From Acanthosepion pharaonis (lineage: Eukaryota; Mollusca; Cephalopoda; Sepiida; Sepiidae), in contig CAHIKZ030001779.1 of assembly GCA_903632075.3 (NCBI GenBank), forward strand, positions 1,512,001 to 1,576,000: 64,000 nucleotides of DNA, read 5' to 3'. Positions 21,881 to 33,999 of this stretch are shown piece by piece. The notes under the pieces are model-generated. The model worked only from the letters and a program-made list of their open reading frames with translations, did not search any database and was not told the DNA's origin. The first letter of the stretch is position 1, and each line of letters opens with the position of its first letter. The translations under genes were made by a program, and so were the position numbers.

Positions 21881-22339
21881 GCCGATGTAAAAATGAAGAA
21901 AGTGTTGTCTGTAGATTAATAAAGAAACATAATTGATTGATTAATGCAAAACATTTAGAAACTTTAATTTGAATTTTACAATTTTGGAGAGAATTTTGCT
22001 AGATTTGAAAACCATTTTGCAATTTTCTGTAAAAATCACAGTTCTGCTTGTATCAAAATTATGTTTTATATTTTCAGTTCTTTTATCAATGAAAGTTACT
22101 TTGAATATAAATCTATACCAAAGAAATCTTTTATCTTGATTTTTAAATGTCGTAGAGCTTATTATGTAAAATGTTTAAAATATTATAGCCAGTATGCCAT
22201 GAAAAGTCTGTCCTTAGACAGTCACTGCAATTATTATCATTATTACATAATCAAATTAGGCAATCAATTGAATAATAAAATAGAAATAAACATCACCTAT
22301 ATAAAAAAATTTCATCTCTGTAAGGAACTACTTCAATGG

Positions 22340-22353
22340 AGTCAATTTATATA

Positions 22354-22405
<52 letters not shown>
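22340..22405. repeat. (TA)n microsatellite
   Basis: About 28 TA units with small interruptions. Confidence 0.92.
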
Positions 22406-22408
<3 letters not shown>

Positions 22409-22414
22409 TAAATT

Positions 22415-22529
22415 GTAAATTGCTGATACCTCCTGATGAGTGGATGAACAGGTCTGCCTACAAAACTGGAGTTGGGATACTGAAGACAATATCAATCAGC
22501 TAAGTGACAAACTTTTACTCATATTGATC

Positions 22530-22560
<31 letters not shown>
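22415..22560 (+). repeat. dispersed repeat R3, copy 2
   Basis: Partner of 16795-16935. This copy ends in a (CT)n run before the (TA)n run, whereas copy 1 passes directly into (TA)n, so the tail itself is evolving. Confidence 0.65.
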
Positions 22561-22586
<26 letters not shown>

Positions 22587-22628
22587 ACTAGACTGTTCAA
22601 AAATTAAAATGACAGTTTGTCCAGAAAA

Positions 22629-22672
<44 letters not shown>
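22532..22672. repeat. (CT)n(TA)n and a second (TA)n microsatellite
   Basis: CT run at 22532-22550, TA run to 22583, a short unique spacer, then TA at 22631-22670. Confidence 0.92.
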
Positions 22673-22675
<3 letters not shown>

Positions 22676-22849
22676 AACCTAGAAAAGGTTACTGAATAAG
22701 GTGATACAAGATTCGCGAGCAGTGTGTAGTAAATAATCCACTGCTAGTTGTGAACTAGTGGTGAATCTCCCCAGACAGTATATTCCACTGTATTTATGAG
22801 GATTGGGACATACCCATTATAGTCCATATGTACGATATAACAATATATA

Positions 22850-23130
22850 TACATGAGATGTATTCTAAAAGTTTTGAGACTTTTTCAAAAGTAACGTGTC
22901 TTAATTTCAAAGTACAAAACTATAATCTCCTTAATGCACATGTTCATCGTCTTTGTGAAAGTCACATGAAAGTCAACCAAAGTGAAGGTGTCCAGAACTC
23001 TTGTCACACTCTCCTGTATCATTTCAATATTTTCAAAATGACTGCACTTGAGGTTCTTCAGCTTGGGAAACAGCAAGATCTGGACTGTCATGAGGTAATT
23101 AACAGTTTTGATGCCCATCTCTGTCAATGC
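22850..23130 (-). pseudogene. mariner-type transposase C-terminal fragment
   Basis: The minus strand reads ILLFPKLKNLKCSHFENIEM followed by IQESVTRVLDTF and a C-terminal tail MNMCIKEIIVLYFE. This is the end of a mariner (DD34D) transposase, where 'FLFPKLK' follows the last catalytic aspartate. Directly downstream on that strand, 'gtctcaaaacttttagaata' (22862-22881) resembles a mariner inverted-repeat end. The catalytic core and N-terminus are missing. About 75 codons open. Confidence 0.75.
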
Positions 23131-23329
23131 AAAATTTTATTGCATCACAAGTTTCCAAATTAACTTCACATCCCAACTGCATTTTGCAAAATTGTTTTCA
23201 CATCCTGATGGTATTCTGTAAACTTGTCAGCTGTGACAAGCAATTTTTAGTAGAGATTATTCAAAGAGCTGTTATGGCCATCTCCTTCAATCTGGAATAT
23301 CAAAGGTTAGCAGATCATATATAGAAGTG

Positions 23330-25060
23330 GGGGAAAATAAAATAAATGCCAGTTACAATTTAGCATTGAAAATGATAAAGAAACAGGGATGTTTAGTGTT
23401 AAATTTAAATTTTTAATATGCAGTTTATCTCAATACATAACTTAGTCTATATCATTGTTTATCTTTCTATTGTTTTTATTTTTATCAATATTGTTTTATA
23501 TATCCCACATTGTATCTGTATTAGTTTTATCAGGAAAGGAAGTATGTTGTATGATAATGGATGTAAATTTATTGTATCTTAATTGTTTATTTGGTAAACT
23601 TGTAACCTGTATTTGCTGTATTTCTCCCTCTCACCATATATTTGACTGACTTAATTCATAAAACCATTATTAGTCTGAAGAAGTTCTGTCTCAGAACAAA
23701 ACACCTTATAGAAGATTCTTTTTTTCCATTTTGTCATTTGAGTAGCCCCTGTTAGTCTGAAATATAGATTTGTATATCATATCTGCCCTATAACCAAAGT
23801 GTAAGAAAACAAAGAAATCTAAATAAACAAAAAAATAAGTGTAAAATTTGTTTCATTTTTTAGTTAATACAAGAAAGTTTTACATATTTTGTACAATTAG
23901 CATGTTTTGTTTTCTAGAGTTTCTTTGTGCCATGATATAAACAAAAAAAAAGTTGTTTTTTTTATAATCAATTCACTCTAAACAAGGTGACAATGCCACT
24001 AAGATGCAAGGGGCTACTGAGAGTGAAAGAGAATGCAAAGACTTTAGAAAGAACCAGAAACCCAATCCTAAACAGAAAACAAAAGATAAACCTCTACTTC
24101 TGTTCAAAACACTGGGGCGGAGTGTGAAAAGGATATATATTTTTTATTCAGTTGATTATAATAAGATATACAGCTTATTACTGGCATATGAAAAAGGAAA
24201 AACAAAAGGTAGTTTGTCAATATATTGGAAAATTAACACTTGTAATGAAGATTGTGCAAATGAGATTGAAAGTTAGGTAGTTTTTTATTCTATTCTCAAA
24301 TCAAATTTTGAGAGATGATGACCATAATGAGTTAACACACACACAAACACATATACTTTCACACACTCATATGGTAATCAAAATATACATGTATGGGAGT
24401 TCTGGATTGGTCACAAAACTGTCCAATCATAATCTGTCTTCCTGATACCTCAGTGAGAGATATAAAGTTCTTGGCCTCTTTTTATCTCCATGAAAACTGT
24501 CTCTCTTTTGACACCATATGCTGGGATTTTCAAAAGCAGAACTTTCATTGTTCTATAACAAAAAAGTATTCACAAAAATATTTTGTATGTTGTATATAGT
24601 TTCTCAATAGTATAAATGTTATGTTTGGTATATGCTTGGACCATTTTTTTTTCTTTTCTCAAACTTATCCATAATGTTCACTAACATAAATCATTATATG
24701 AAATGACCAAATATTTCATAAAAATAAAATAATATAGATATCATGCCTAATCCCAAATCCTAGACAACTAATCATATGCTTTTAAAATCTGTAATAATCA
24801 TGTTGAAATATTAATAAAGTGAGAATCATAGGAAAAAGTAACATTGTAAAAAGCAGCTGAAATATTTTGAGAGCAGAAGATTTTGACAAAACCTGTTTCC
24901 CAAGTGGAAGAAGTTGAGAGAACAAATTATTTACTTTTTTGTTATCAACAGGGCATAAAAAGTGGCAAGAAAAAGCAGAGATGCAAATATTCTTTAGTTC
25001 ACTTCCTTTTTCAAGTTTGGAGATTTGTGTTGATTAACTTAGTTCTGCCAAGATCAGAAA
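23330..25060. other. unassigned AT-rich sequence
   Basis: A 'gaagaagttctgtctcagaac' motif at 23683 resembles a motif near 5325 and 52985 (see findings). Near 23995-24060 a short LINE 3'-like motif (atgcaaggggctact) recurs. Otherwise nothing recognisable. Confidence 0.3.
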
Positions 25061-25244
25061 AAAGATGAATGAAAGAAGAAAGAAGAAAGGCAAGAATGGG
25101 AAAGAAGGAAAAACTAAAGAATGGCAATAATTCATTTTTTTTTGTTTCTTATTATGTTCTTCCATTTTTAATAAAAAAAAAAACATTCATTATTCTTCAT
25201 TTATTTTATTGGCACAGCTTTTTCTATATAGCTTTTAAAACTTT

Positions 25245-26025
25245 CTTTTTTAAAACACTTTCTTTTTCTTTCTCTTTGTCTTTATTCTCTTCTTTTTCTT
25301 TCTCTTTGTCTTTATTCTCTTCTTTTTCTTTCTTCTCTTCTTTTTTCTTTCTCTTTCTCTTTATTCTCTTCTTTTCTTTCTCTTTGTCTTTATTCTCTTC
25401 TTTTTCTTTTTTTGTCTTTTTATTCTCTTCTTTTCTTTCTCTTTCTCTTTATTCTCTTCTTTTTTTCTCTTTTTCTCTTCTTTCTCTCTTTTCTTTCTTT
25501 TCTTCTTTTTTTTTTCTCTTTTTCTTTATTCTCTTCTTTTCTTTCTCTTTGTCTTTATTCTCTTCTTTTCTTTCTCTTTCTCTTTATTCTCTTCTTTTCT
25601 TTCTCTTTCTCTTTATTCTCTTCTTTTCTTTCTCTTTGTCTTTATTCTCTTCTTTTTTCTTTTTTTCTTTATTTCTTCTTTTCTTTCTCTTTCTTTTATT
25701 CTCTTCTTTTTCTTTCTCTATCTCTTTATTCTCTTCTTTTTTCTTTCTCTTTGTCTTTATTCTTTATTCTCTTCTTTTTCTTTCTCTTTCTCTTTATTCT
25801 CTTCTTTTTCTTTCTCTTTGTCTTTATTCTCTTCTTTTTCTTTCTCTTTCTCTTTATTCTCTTCTTTTTCTTTCTCTTTCTCTTTATTCTCTTCTTTTTC
25901 TTTCTCTTTGTCTTTATTCTCTTCTTTTTCTTTCTCTTTGTCTTTATTCTCTTCTTTTTCTTTCTCTTTGTCTTTATTCTCTTCTTTTTTTTTCTCTTTA
26001 TTCTCTTCTTTTTCTCATTCTGATT
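25245..26025. repeat. 30-bp polypyrimidine minisatellite, ~26 units
   Basis: The unit is 30 bp: about 'ttctttctctttgtctttat' plus 'tctcttcttt', nearly all T and C on the plus strand. The register is exact from 25801 to 25980, where six units repeat with single changes; earlier units vary in length through T runs. Because 30 is a multiple of three, several long frames on both strands stay open (Phe/Ser/Leu-rich forward, Lys/Arg-rich reverse). These are artefacts, not genes. Pure polypurine/polypyrimidine mirror sequence of this length could form triplex DNA. Confidence 0.97.
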
Positions 26026-26435
26026 TGTCTTTTTGTTTCTTTTTTCATTCACTCATTCACTTCTGTTAATGTATTTTCTTCTGCAGATTTCATTGTTTTT
26101 ATTTTCTTGAAATATATTTTTTCATTCTCAAATTATCTTATTTTGCATTTTCATTTCTATCCTGCATTCTTTCTTTCTTTATCAATTTATTTATTTCTGT
26201 ATTCTGCATTTTCTTTAACTGTAAGCACATTATCATTGACATATAGCTCTCTTTTCATTTCTTTTTAAGATTTTGTAGAGAAAAAAGGTTTCCAAACTAT
26301 ATTCTGTTGAATATAACAACCACTCACATTTATGAATAATAAATTCTTATATTGCTATGTTATTTATGGCAGTCATTTCCACAATTAAAAAGGTGAAATC
26401 TGACAGTTCAAATTGGCTTAGAAATAAAAATTCAC

Positions 26436-26480
26436 ACAACAACAACAACAATAATAATAATAATAACAACAACAACAATA
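26436..26480. repeat. (AAC)n(AAT)n microsatellite
   Basis: AAC units, AAT units, then AAC units again; encodes an Asn-rich frame by chance. Confidence 0.95.
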
Positions 26481-26809
26481 GCAGTTTAGGAGTATTCTGT
26501 ATAATAAGTATGAAATGGATGGCTGTTAGATTGGCTTCATGAACAAAGATTTCTGAAAGACATATGCATACACAAACACTATCTCTAATTTTGTTATGTA
26601 AGTCAATACTTTCACAATAAAAGCAGTAATAATATGAGTAAAACTTTCAGTATATACTTATATATACATGGTATTTTGTGTGTGTTTCAGCTTATATAAT
26701 CTATCATTAAAGAATATTAATAATAATGTGTCAGTTTTCCTTATGCAAACAAAGCTCAACATGAATTTTTATCTCTAAAATGCAGGTGAGTGCTCATCCC
26801 CCTCACAGT

Positions 26810-28850
26810 AGAGACCCATTAGTCACCCTTTGAAACTATAATCAAAAAGAAGATTGTTGATCACCTCAATACAACAGCTTGGCCCACTGCTGATATCCTA
26901 ACTGCAATTACTCACAGAATTAGTGAGGCACATGACAATAAATCCATCTCAATGACGATCACATTAGGTATTTGAAAGGTCTTTGACAAGGTATGACATA
27001 AAGGGTTACTGTACAAGCTCTCCAGCTATGAAATCACTGGAAGTGTCTTCTCAGTTATAAAATCTTTCCTAATGGGTAGGTAATTGAATGTAGTTGTTAA
27101 CATAGTCCAAAGCAATTAATGCAGACATCCCTCAAACTTCAGTTCTCAGTTCATTCCTATTCTGACTTTACATAAATGATCTGCCTAAGAGTATACTCCA
27201 AACATTTGTGAATATTTATGCTTATGATACAACAGTATATGAGTGCACTTCTAAAACCCTAGATGACCAAAGCTTGACAGCTGATCTCTCCTCTGACCTA
27301 GCTTTTTGGGAGAAGAACTGGCTGATCGCATTCAATGCTTTTGTAGTGATAGTGTTACCATTATTGTTGTGACAGTGTTACCAATATTCAACTTTGGCTA
27401 GGAAAGGTGGGATTAAGGACAATGCGTGGACGCAATGCAATTTATATTTGACGTAAATAAGCACATAGTATAAAATACAAAACTGAACAGAATGATTTCA
27501 AAACATAACAATTGAATTTATTAATATTTGACATACATGCATGCGAACTGAAAAGGTAGGACAGAGTCATGTCCCTTTGATTAGGTAATAGTTTTACCTG
27601 AGTTCATATTAAAAGGAAGTAATATTAAACTGTAATTTAGAAGAATAAAGTTTCTTTAGCATGTTTGGAATTGTGTATTGTACAAGTTAGTAAAAGTTCA
27701 GAAGAGATTTCAGAGTTTGTACTTGCGTGAATGTTAGTAATGGTCTTTAACGTCTGACCACAATAGCTAAGATGGGAGTTCTTGAAGATTACATCTTGGC
27801 ACTTGGTAGCAAGGAATGAGAAGAAACTACTCAGGGAGCTACATGTGTTCTGTTTATATAATGGTCGTGTACCATGTGGGTGGCTCCCAGCATATGAGCG
27901 GGAAAACAGATTGGTTGCATGCAGGCAGTTTGATTGGTCGGAACTGACCAATCAGCAAGCTAGATTGAAGGTGATTGACCAATGAATACTTGTTATATAT
28001 TTGTAAGATTGTGATGGTAAAAATTATAACAGGAATTGTGCATTTCCTAGCAGGGGTTAACTAGCTTGTTGTGGAAGAGTCCACACTTTGAAAACCAAAC
28101 TAGTGACATTCCAACATCAATGACTGAATTTAGAATTTTCACTTATCATAATGAATGGATATTCCTTCAGAGAAGCCTCATGCCTTGAGTGACTATTGAG
28201 ACTTAAATTCAGCCTAGACATCATGGAACTCATACATACAATCCATCACTAAAGATGCTCAAAAGATGGTTGGTCCTTTGTACTACTCCAGCAAGTACCT
28301 GTCATCTCCTGCTATCCTCTACTTTTACAAGAGCCAGATCAGGCTGAAAATGGAGTATTGTTGCTATATGTGGGCAGGAACTATCCAGTCTTTACTTTTT
28401 ACTCTTAATACAGTCCAAGTGTTTCCATGTCCTTGTAGGTAACAAATTATTTTTCACCCTACAACCCTTGAGATGTTGCAAGCCTCTTGCTGCTCTGTCA
28501 CTGTTTCCATAGAAAGTGTTCAGATGAACTACACTCCTTAGTTCCACCAGTTCTAACCTTCAATACTAAAACCCAGCATGCCATACACATTGTAGTGAAT
28601 CATTTTCATTCCCTTTGTATTCCTTTGCTGAGATTTAAGTTCCACTTGAGCAGCTTCTTCCCATGAACTCCTGCCTTATGGAAGGGACTCTGAAGAGGTT
28701 GCATCCATGATCACTACAATCTTAACATGTTCAAGTCTAGGGTTAACCGTTATCTTCCACTAGTTATGTTAATAAGCTGTGATTCTTAAACTGTAACCCT
28801 CTACTTCAAGTGGCCCTGGGCCTTATACAAGGTGAACACCATTATCAAAA
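26810..28850 (+). pseudogene. LINE reverse transcriptase pseudogene (family B), interrupted by a solo LTR
   Basis: Reading across frames: FETIIKKKIVDHLNTTAWPT, SISMTITLGI then KVFDKV (first catalytic region), LLYKLSSYEITGSVFSVIKS, then the YADD box decayed to YAYDTT near 27225, and EKNWLIAFNA at 27310-27338. The LTR of 27342-28085 follows. Reading resumes at 28086 with KTKLVTF, later YSSKYLSSPAILYFYKS and a WNRLHP-like end near 28670. The 3' end matches 52020-52230 and 54320-54520, with 'gccctgggccttatacaagg' and an A run. Order and blocks fit a CR1/Jockey-like LINE; there are many stops. Excluding the LTR and one CTTT copy joins the reading frame exactly. Confidence 0.82.
27342..28085 (-). 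mobile_element. solo LTR, family L, copy 2 (744 bp), inside a LINE
   Basis: Flanked by CTTT on both sides (27338-27341, 28086-28089). On the minus strand it starts TGTGGACTCTTCCACAAC, a palindrome (TGTGGA..TTCCACA), and ends CACTATCACTACA. The minus-strand promoter region is well formed: several CCAAT/ATTGG boxes between 27895 and 27985, then TATATAAA at 27853-27860. Because the LINE frame is restored when the LTR and one duplication copy are removed, both boundaries are secure. No gag or pol remains, hence solo LTR. Confidence 0.9.
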
Positions 28851-28994
28851 AAAAAAGGAAAAAAATCTAAAAGAAACCTATTTATAAATACATACAAAGA
28901 ACATATATTTCATTAACACATTTTCCAAATTACCTAAATTATTATTTTGTTATTTTACATGTTAATATGGGCTTATTGACATTCTGTAAACCTC

Positions 28995-29110
28995 ATCAGT
29001 CTTTTATTTGCCTGTGGAACTCTCTTTTGGTTTCTTGCTTCCCCGCCAATGACAATCTTCACAAATTTGAATGCAACACCAATCTTTTTGAATCCTGTTC
29101 TTTTAACTTT
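28995..29110 (+). mobile_element. LINE 3' fragment (family C)
   Basis: It reads LWNSLLVSCFPANDNLHKFE, then CNTNLFESCSF, the C-terminal block of family C. It joins directly to the Tc1-like relic. Confidence 0.65.
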
Positions 29111-29660
29111 TCTTATGTTTTGACTTTAACATTACTTGCAGCAATTTTTATTGTTTCCTATTCTTTACTTGAATATTGTTTCCCATTCTTATATACATCT
29201 CTTTTAATGACGGATCATAAGTTGTCTATTAAATTAATATCTGGAGAGCATGGAAGTCAGTCTATTAATTTGGAGACTTTGAAACATTTTGTCAAAGAGG
29301 TCAATAGTCAGCTTTGCAGACTGTGAAGCTGCAATGTTTTCTTGGTTATCAAAAAATCTCTGATACAAGAAGGTACAATAATTCCTTTTGGCATCATTAA
29401 TTTTGAAGGGACTTATAATTTTAAGGCCTTTAATGGTAGCCCAAAATATTACATCATCTCCTCACTGTTCTGTTCTAAGTCATAAATCTGAATATTACCA
29501 AGAAAGATCTAGTTCAGTCATTAGGCTTATCCAATATAGCTCTACATTCATCAGTAATAATTACTCTTAGTCCTGGGTATGATGATAAACTACATCTAGC
29601 AGCAAAGCCACTGATTGGGAGATTGAAAGTTTTGAGGAAAGTGGAACCACCTCTTACTTG
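29110..29660 (-). pseudogene. Tc1-like transposase relic
   Basis: The minus strand, from about 29570 down, reads a VIITDEC-like block (first catalytic D), then near 29490 a 'RTVRR.CNILGYH' version of the GG.VM.W block, a 'NYKSLQN.CQKELLYLLV' block and a region ending at 'TTYDPSLKEM' near 29210. The order fits a Tc1-like transposase with all catalytic parts heavily decayed. No terminal repeats found. Confidence 0.5.
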
Positions 29661-29664
29661 CTGT

Positions 29665-30335
29665 CATTCCCAGGTCCACCCTGACCTGGGGTGGTAGCAC
29701 CTGTTAGAGTCCCGGCTATAGGCAAATAGTTAACTCCCAAACTGGGGTCTAAACACTATGAAAGTATAAACTATTTTATAGTAAAAATACCAGCAATACA
29801 TATTCATCGTAAAAAAATTACCAGCAATATATTTTAAAAAAATGTTGCCAGCAATACATTTTTTGTAAAAGAAATTACTAATGCATCCAAGAAAATTAAA
29901 TTTCAGCATTAAATAATCCATAAGAAGTTGATATGCTGCTAAACAAACGAAAAATTTACTTTTGAGAAATCAGTTCATATACTTCTTCACTCAACTTATA
30001 TTTTCTAAGTTTAATACTCTTTCAATTTTTTTCAAATTTCTTTTTGTGACATTCTCAAAGAGATTTTGTTCTCTTGTCAATGGTTTTAATATCTTTTTTG
30101 ACTGATATATGATTTCTGCTCAATTATTTTGCAATTTTAAATGCTGAATACTCATTACTCAATAATTTTACAATATCTCATTTCTCTATATGATATAGAG
30201 AAACAAGATACAATCCACAGGAATCATTTTTATCTGAAACTTAAAAAAATATCAATAAATATGCTATTATAGATATTTATTTTAATATGATGAACAACTC
30301 TCAAGTTGCATAATAAAATCTGACATTAAGAAGTA
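29665..30335. other. unassigned sequence
   Basis: Contains an imperfect three-fold repeat of 'accagcaatacat' near 29788-29862 ('gtaaaaa...accagcaat'). No gene. Confidence 0.35.
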
Positions 30336-30339
30336 AGTT

Positions 30340-30500
30340 TTTGCAAATATTTCTAATAAAAGTAGATATTATAAGTTTCCATTTGCATGGTATGTTTATC
30401 ATATAAATATATCCTGAAAATTTCACTATCTTGCATTGGTTAATTATTTTATTATGAAAATATTGACCTTCAAAATAAAGTTTGACATAGTGCATCTGTT
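30340..30500. repeat. dispersed repeat R2, copy 2
   Basis: Partner of 16010-16175; see there for shared landmarks. Confidence 0.55.
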
Positions 30501-30539
30501 AGCGATTAAACTTAACCAAAGTTGTATGAAAACACTTTC

Positions 30540-30990
30540 TCAGATCAATAGTTAAAAGTGGCTTTCAGAAAATGAAGCCTATAGGTCTTAGCATGTACCA
30601 TCCTTCTTTGAGCCTTGTCAACTAGTGCTACAGAATCACAAACAAAGAATTGTATCAAATAAAAGAAACCATATCATTTGAAGACTTTCAACAACAGCAA
30701 ATAAAAAAACACATAGCATACATAACTTGAACAGGGAATAATGACATAATCAAGATGTTGACATTCCATATTATTTCTAACAAAAGATTAGGAAGGAAGC
30801 CCCACCAATAATGGGGAAGAGCAATAACAGTTAGTGGACTTGAGAAACCTGTTTCTATAAAAAAAATGGTTTTAAGAGAAAGATTTTATAAATTTTAACC
30901 AAAATAGTAATTGCTGGTTGGTTAGTAACTGCCAAAAGTTTCCTTATAAGGAAACAGCTAATATCAAAATTATTATTATCATTATAACTA
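30540..30990 (-). repeat. dispersed repeat R1, copy 2 (inverse)
   Basis: Reverse complement of 7755-8190. Landmarks on the plus strand here: 'atcacaaacaaagaattgta', 'gaagactttcaacaacagca', 'ataatcaagatgttgacatt' and 'tttccttataaggaaac'. This copy is not split and shows what lay on both sides of the Tc1-like insertion. Confidence 0.65.
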
Positions 30991-30994
30991 ACAA

Positions 30995-32510
30995 GAAAAG
31001 TACAGTATATACTAAGTAAAAACTATGCATTTCTTTATTTTCTACTTTGCTCTTAAAACTTCTCCATTAAAAAAATCAAACATTATACAGTGAACATTTA
31101 AGATCAAAATTCAGCTAATAGCTCTATGTAAGGCTATGGATTTATTGACCCATATAAATGAGCTATTCTTTTTATATTTGCAATTCACTATTTTGCAGAA
31201 AGAATGACTTTCTTTGCCTCATTTTACAATTTGAAATTATTGAAATATATATTATAATTATTTATTTGCAATTTTATTAGGAATTTTGAAAGCATTTGCA
31301 CAAGTTTCTCCTTGAATTATGTTTTAGAATCTTTTGACTATTTTAGAAACTTCCCAGGAACATTTTGACTGGAGATTATTTTTTTCTTTCCTGATGTACC
31401 TTCATTTTGTGGACTTGAAGCTGATAAACAGCTTTGAGAAGATTTTAGATAATCCTCACCAACTTCTTTTTTTTAAAGAGATTTTCATTCCTTATTTAGA
31501 ACTCACCAACTTTGGCAACCTGATAAATCTACCATCTTAGAAAACAATCATCATCATTATCAAAATGAAAAACTCTTCTTTTTCATTATTATTATTATTA
31601 TTGAAGTTAATCATTTTTAAATATGCATGTTTTGCTTTTTGCCTTATTTTTTTATTTTAGTTCATACTTTTGTTGCTCATTTTTTCAGTCTTCAAATTTT
31701 TGTTCATAAAATATATTTTTAACATTCTCATGTTTATTTTTCTTTCTTAAGCAAATTTAAGAACTTATAATTATTTTAACACTAATGCCAATATTCTTGT
31801 GAATGCCAGCAATGATAACACATATTGCTGCTTTTTTTTATTAGTTGATTTTTTTCTCTGTAGTCTTCCATCAAAGGGTTCCATTTTTTTTCACTGTTGC
31901 TGATAAATAAGAGTTCATCTTTTTGTAATTCTCTTTCCTCTTTTTCTTATCAATATAAGAATTCCAATTCATGTATAGGTTTTAAGCTAGTTTTCATATT
32001 CCATGACCGACACAACCAGTAAATGGCTATCTAAACTCACATTAATGGGTATCCTAACACATTCATATTTTTGTAAAACTGATGATAAATTAGAGCTTAA
32101 AAATTTACACAAGAAAAGACTTTAAAGACGTTAATATATTGATAAATCTTCATTCTTGATATAATAAATATGGTTATTTAGATGAATAAATATAGTTATT
32201 TTAGACAAATAAATAAATGATTTTTTAAGATAATGATTTTCTTCTATGGCCTGTGTCCCTTCAGAATGTGAGCAATCATGGCTCTCAACCTTGTATTTTT
32301 TATTATGATTATAATTTATTAGAGAATATCTGCAAGAAGTTAAGTGTTACAATTCTGAAATATCAGAATTGGCATGTAAGGAAAATGAGAAAAAATTTGA
32401 AGATATTAATTCTCTAATTCAAACCTACATACAATAAAAGTGCAGAGCAATTAGGTTCAAGACAGAAAATTGAATTACAAGCTAGATGTAACAACATGTT
32501 TTATTATAAT
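30995..32510. other. unassigned AT-rich sequence
   Basis: No recognised repeat, no splice-bounded exon. (ATT)n near 31590. Confidence 0.3.
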
Positions 32511-32514
32511 AATT

Positions 32515-32760
32515 TCTTTTCTCTCACTTCTTACTTGTGGAACTCTCTTCCAATTTCTTGCTTAACTGTTACCTACAATCTTCAAAAATTTTAATGCAAT
32601 GTCAATCACTCTATTCTGTTTTCCTGAATCCTGTTCTTTTAATATCTTTCTCTTCAACTAACATCTTCTCATTCTTTTTCACTCAATTTTGTTTTTAAAG
32701 CAATTCCCCCCAAGCAAGATGGGAGTGCTACTAGCATGCAAAGGGTTACAGAGGATTGAG
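32515..32760 (+). mobile_element. LINE 3' fragment (family C)
   Basis: 'cttgtggaactctcttccaa' to 'aatgcaatgtcaatcac' matches 33220-33300; a C-terminal WNSL...FPV-type block with frameshift. Followed by the 'ctactagcatgcaaagggtt' motif near 32720, shared with 1290 and 24000. Confidence 0.6.
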
Positions 32761-32849
32761 AGCAAGAGTAAAGAGGCATGTTTGAGGAAAAGATACAGAG
32801 AAGGATGGGGAACAAGTTCAGGGCGTCAGATGTTGATGTTCAGTGAAAT

Positions 32850-33330
32850 ATCATAATCTATCTTACATATCTATAAGTACCATTTAACCATGCTTATAAT
32901 ATTGCTGCCACATATGGTCTGGTGCACCTGATATATATTTAGAGATTCTTCATAAAATCCAGGGAAGAATCAGCAATATTATTGGTCCTGATCTGGCATC
33001 TGTGTTTCAGTCATTTTCCCATCGCTGTAAAGTTACCTCCCTGTGCCTTTTCTATAAATACTTCATGCCAACTGTTCAGATGAGCTTTTCACTATGTACC
33101 TAGACTTTTTGAATTTAAATGCAGTACTAGACTGGCGACAAGGTCTTATCAATATACAGTTGAGTTGGCTAGATGTAACCATAAGTTCTATGTTAACAGT
33201 TTTTTTCTCACACTTCTTGCTTATGGAACTCCCTCTCAGCTCCATGCTTTCCAGTCAACTTTAATTTTCAAAAATTTAAATGCAATGTCAATCACTGTCT
33301 ACTGTCCTCCTGATTATCCTTCTTTTGTTC
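32850..33330 (+). pseudogene. LINE ORF2 C-terminal fragment (family C)
   Basis: It reads YCCHIWSGAPDIYLEILHK, IQGRISNIIGPDLASVFQS, FSHRCKVTSLCLFYKYF and, after a decayed stretch, LWNSLSAPCFPVNFNFQKF. Classic order of the CR1/L2-like C-terminal part. It is the inverse of 20140-20600 and the cleanest family C copy in the window, but stops are present. Confidence 0.78.
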
Positions 33331-33629
33331 TCACTCCTTGTTAATGTTTCTGTTTTCTAATTCTTCCACAATCAGTAAACCCTTGTGCCTTATTGACTTT
33401 ACTGCCTTGCTTGGGGTGAACTCAATTAAAAAAAAGCATCTTAGAACAATCATTGCATTCATTGCCTTTGTTATCATATGCACATTATATTCAATGCTAA
33501 TCAAATTCATAACTAATGTGAGAAGATCCAAGATAAATTTGTTGCAAAAAATCATGTTAGCTGATTCAGAAACAAATAAATTTCATCTGAGATATTTCAT
33601 TAACTGTTCAAAAAAAAAGAGAATTCTCA

Positions 33630-33995
33630 GGTGATGTCAGCTGCTCCAGGAATATCACATCAGCCACTCTAGGAATAAAGAACTTTCTCGTGAGATATCT
33701 TATCAGCCATTTCAGGAGTAAAGAAATTAAGTATAAGATATCTTGTCATTTACTCCAGGAATAAAGAAATATCACATCAGCCACTCTAAGGATAAAGAAC
33801 TTCCTCATGAGATATCTTTTCAGCCACTGCAGTAGTAAAGACATTAATTGTAAGATATCTAGTGAGTTGCTCTTGGAATAAGGAACTTTTCTCATGAGAT
33901 ATTTTGTCAGCCACTACAGTAGTAAAGGCACTAATTGTAAGATATCTAGTGAGTTACTCATGGAATAAGCAATTTTCTCATGAGCTATATTTACC
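33630..33995. repeat. degenerate minisatellite, ~43-bp half-units in an ~86-bp period
   Basis: 'ctcatgagatat' recurs at 33687 (as ctcgtgag), 33804, 33891 and 33977 (spacings 117, 87, 86). Each period has two halves, one with 'cagccact.cagtagtaaag' and one with 'gagtt.ctc.tggaataag'. Nothing coding. Confidence 0.85.
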
Positions 33996-33999
33996 AACC

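Noticed and set aside
22061..22411. 116-residue frame ending in a Tyr/Ile repeat
   Set aside because: The C-terminal repeat is a translated (TA)n run and the rest has no motif.
25069..26268. 399-residue Phe/Ser/Leu-rich open frame and several overlapping frames, including a Lys/Arg-rich one on the other strand
   Set aside because: They are produced by the 30-bp pyrimidine minisatellite, whose period is a multiple of three. No start context, domain or flanking exon structure.
33590..33995. CRISPR-like array suggested by regularly spaced repeats
   Set aside because: The 'spacers' are themselves repeated with the same period; it is a minisatellite in an animal genome.
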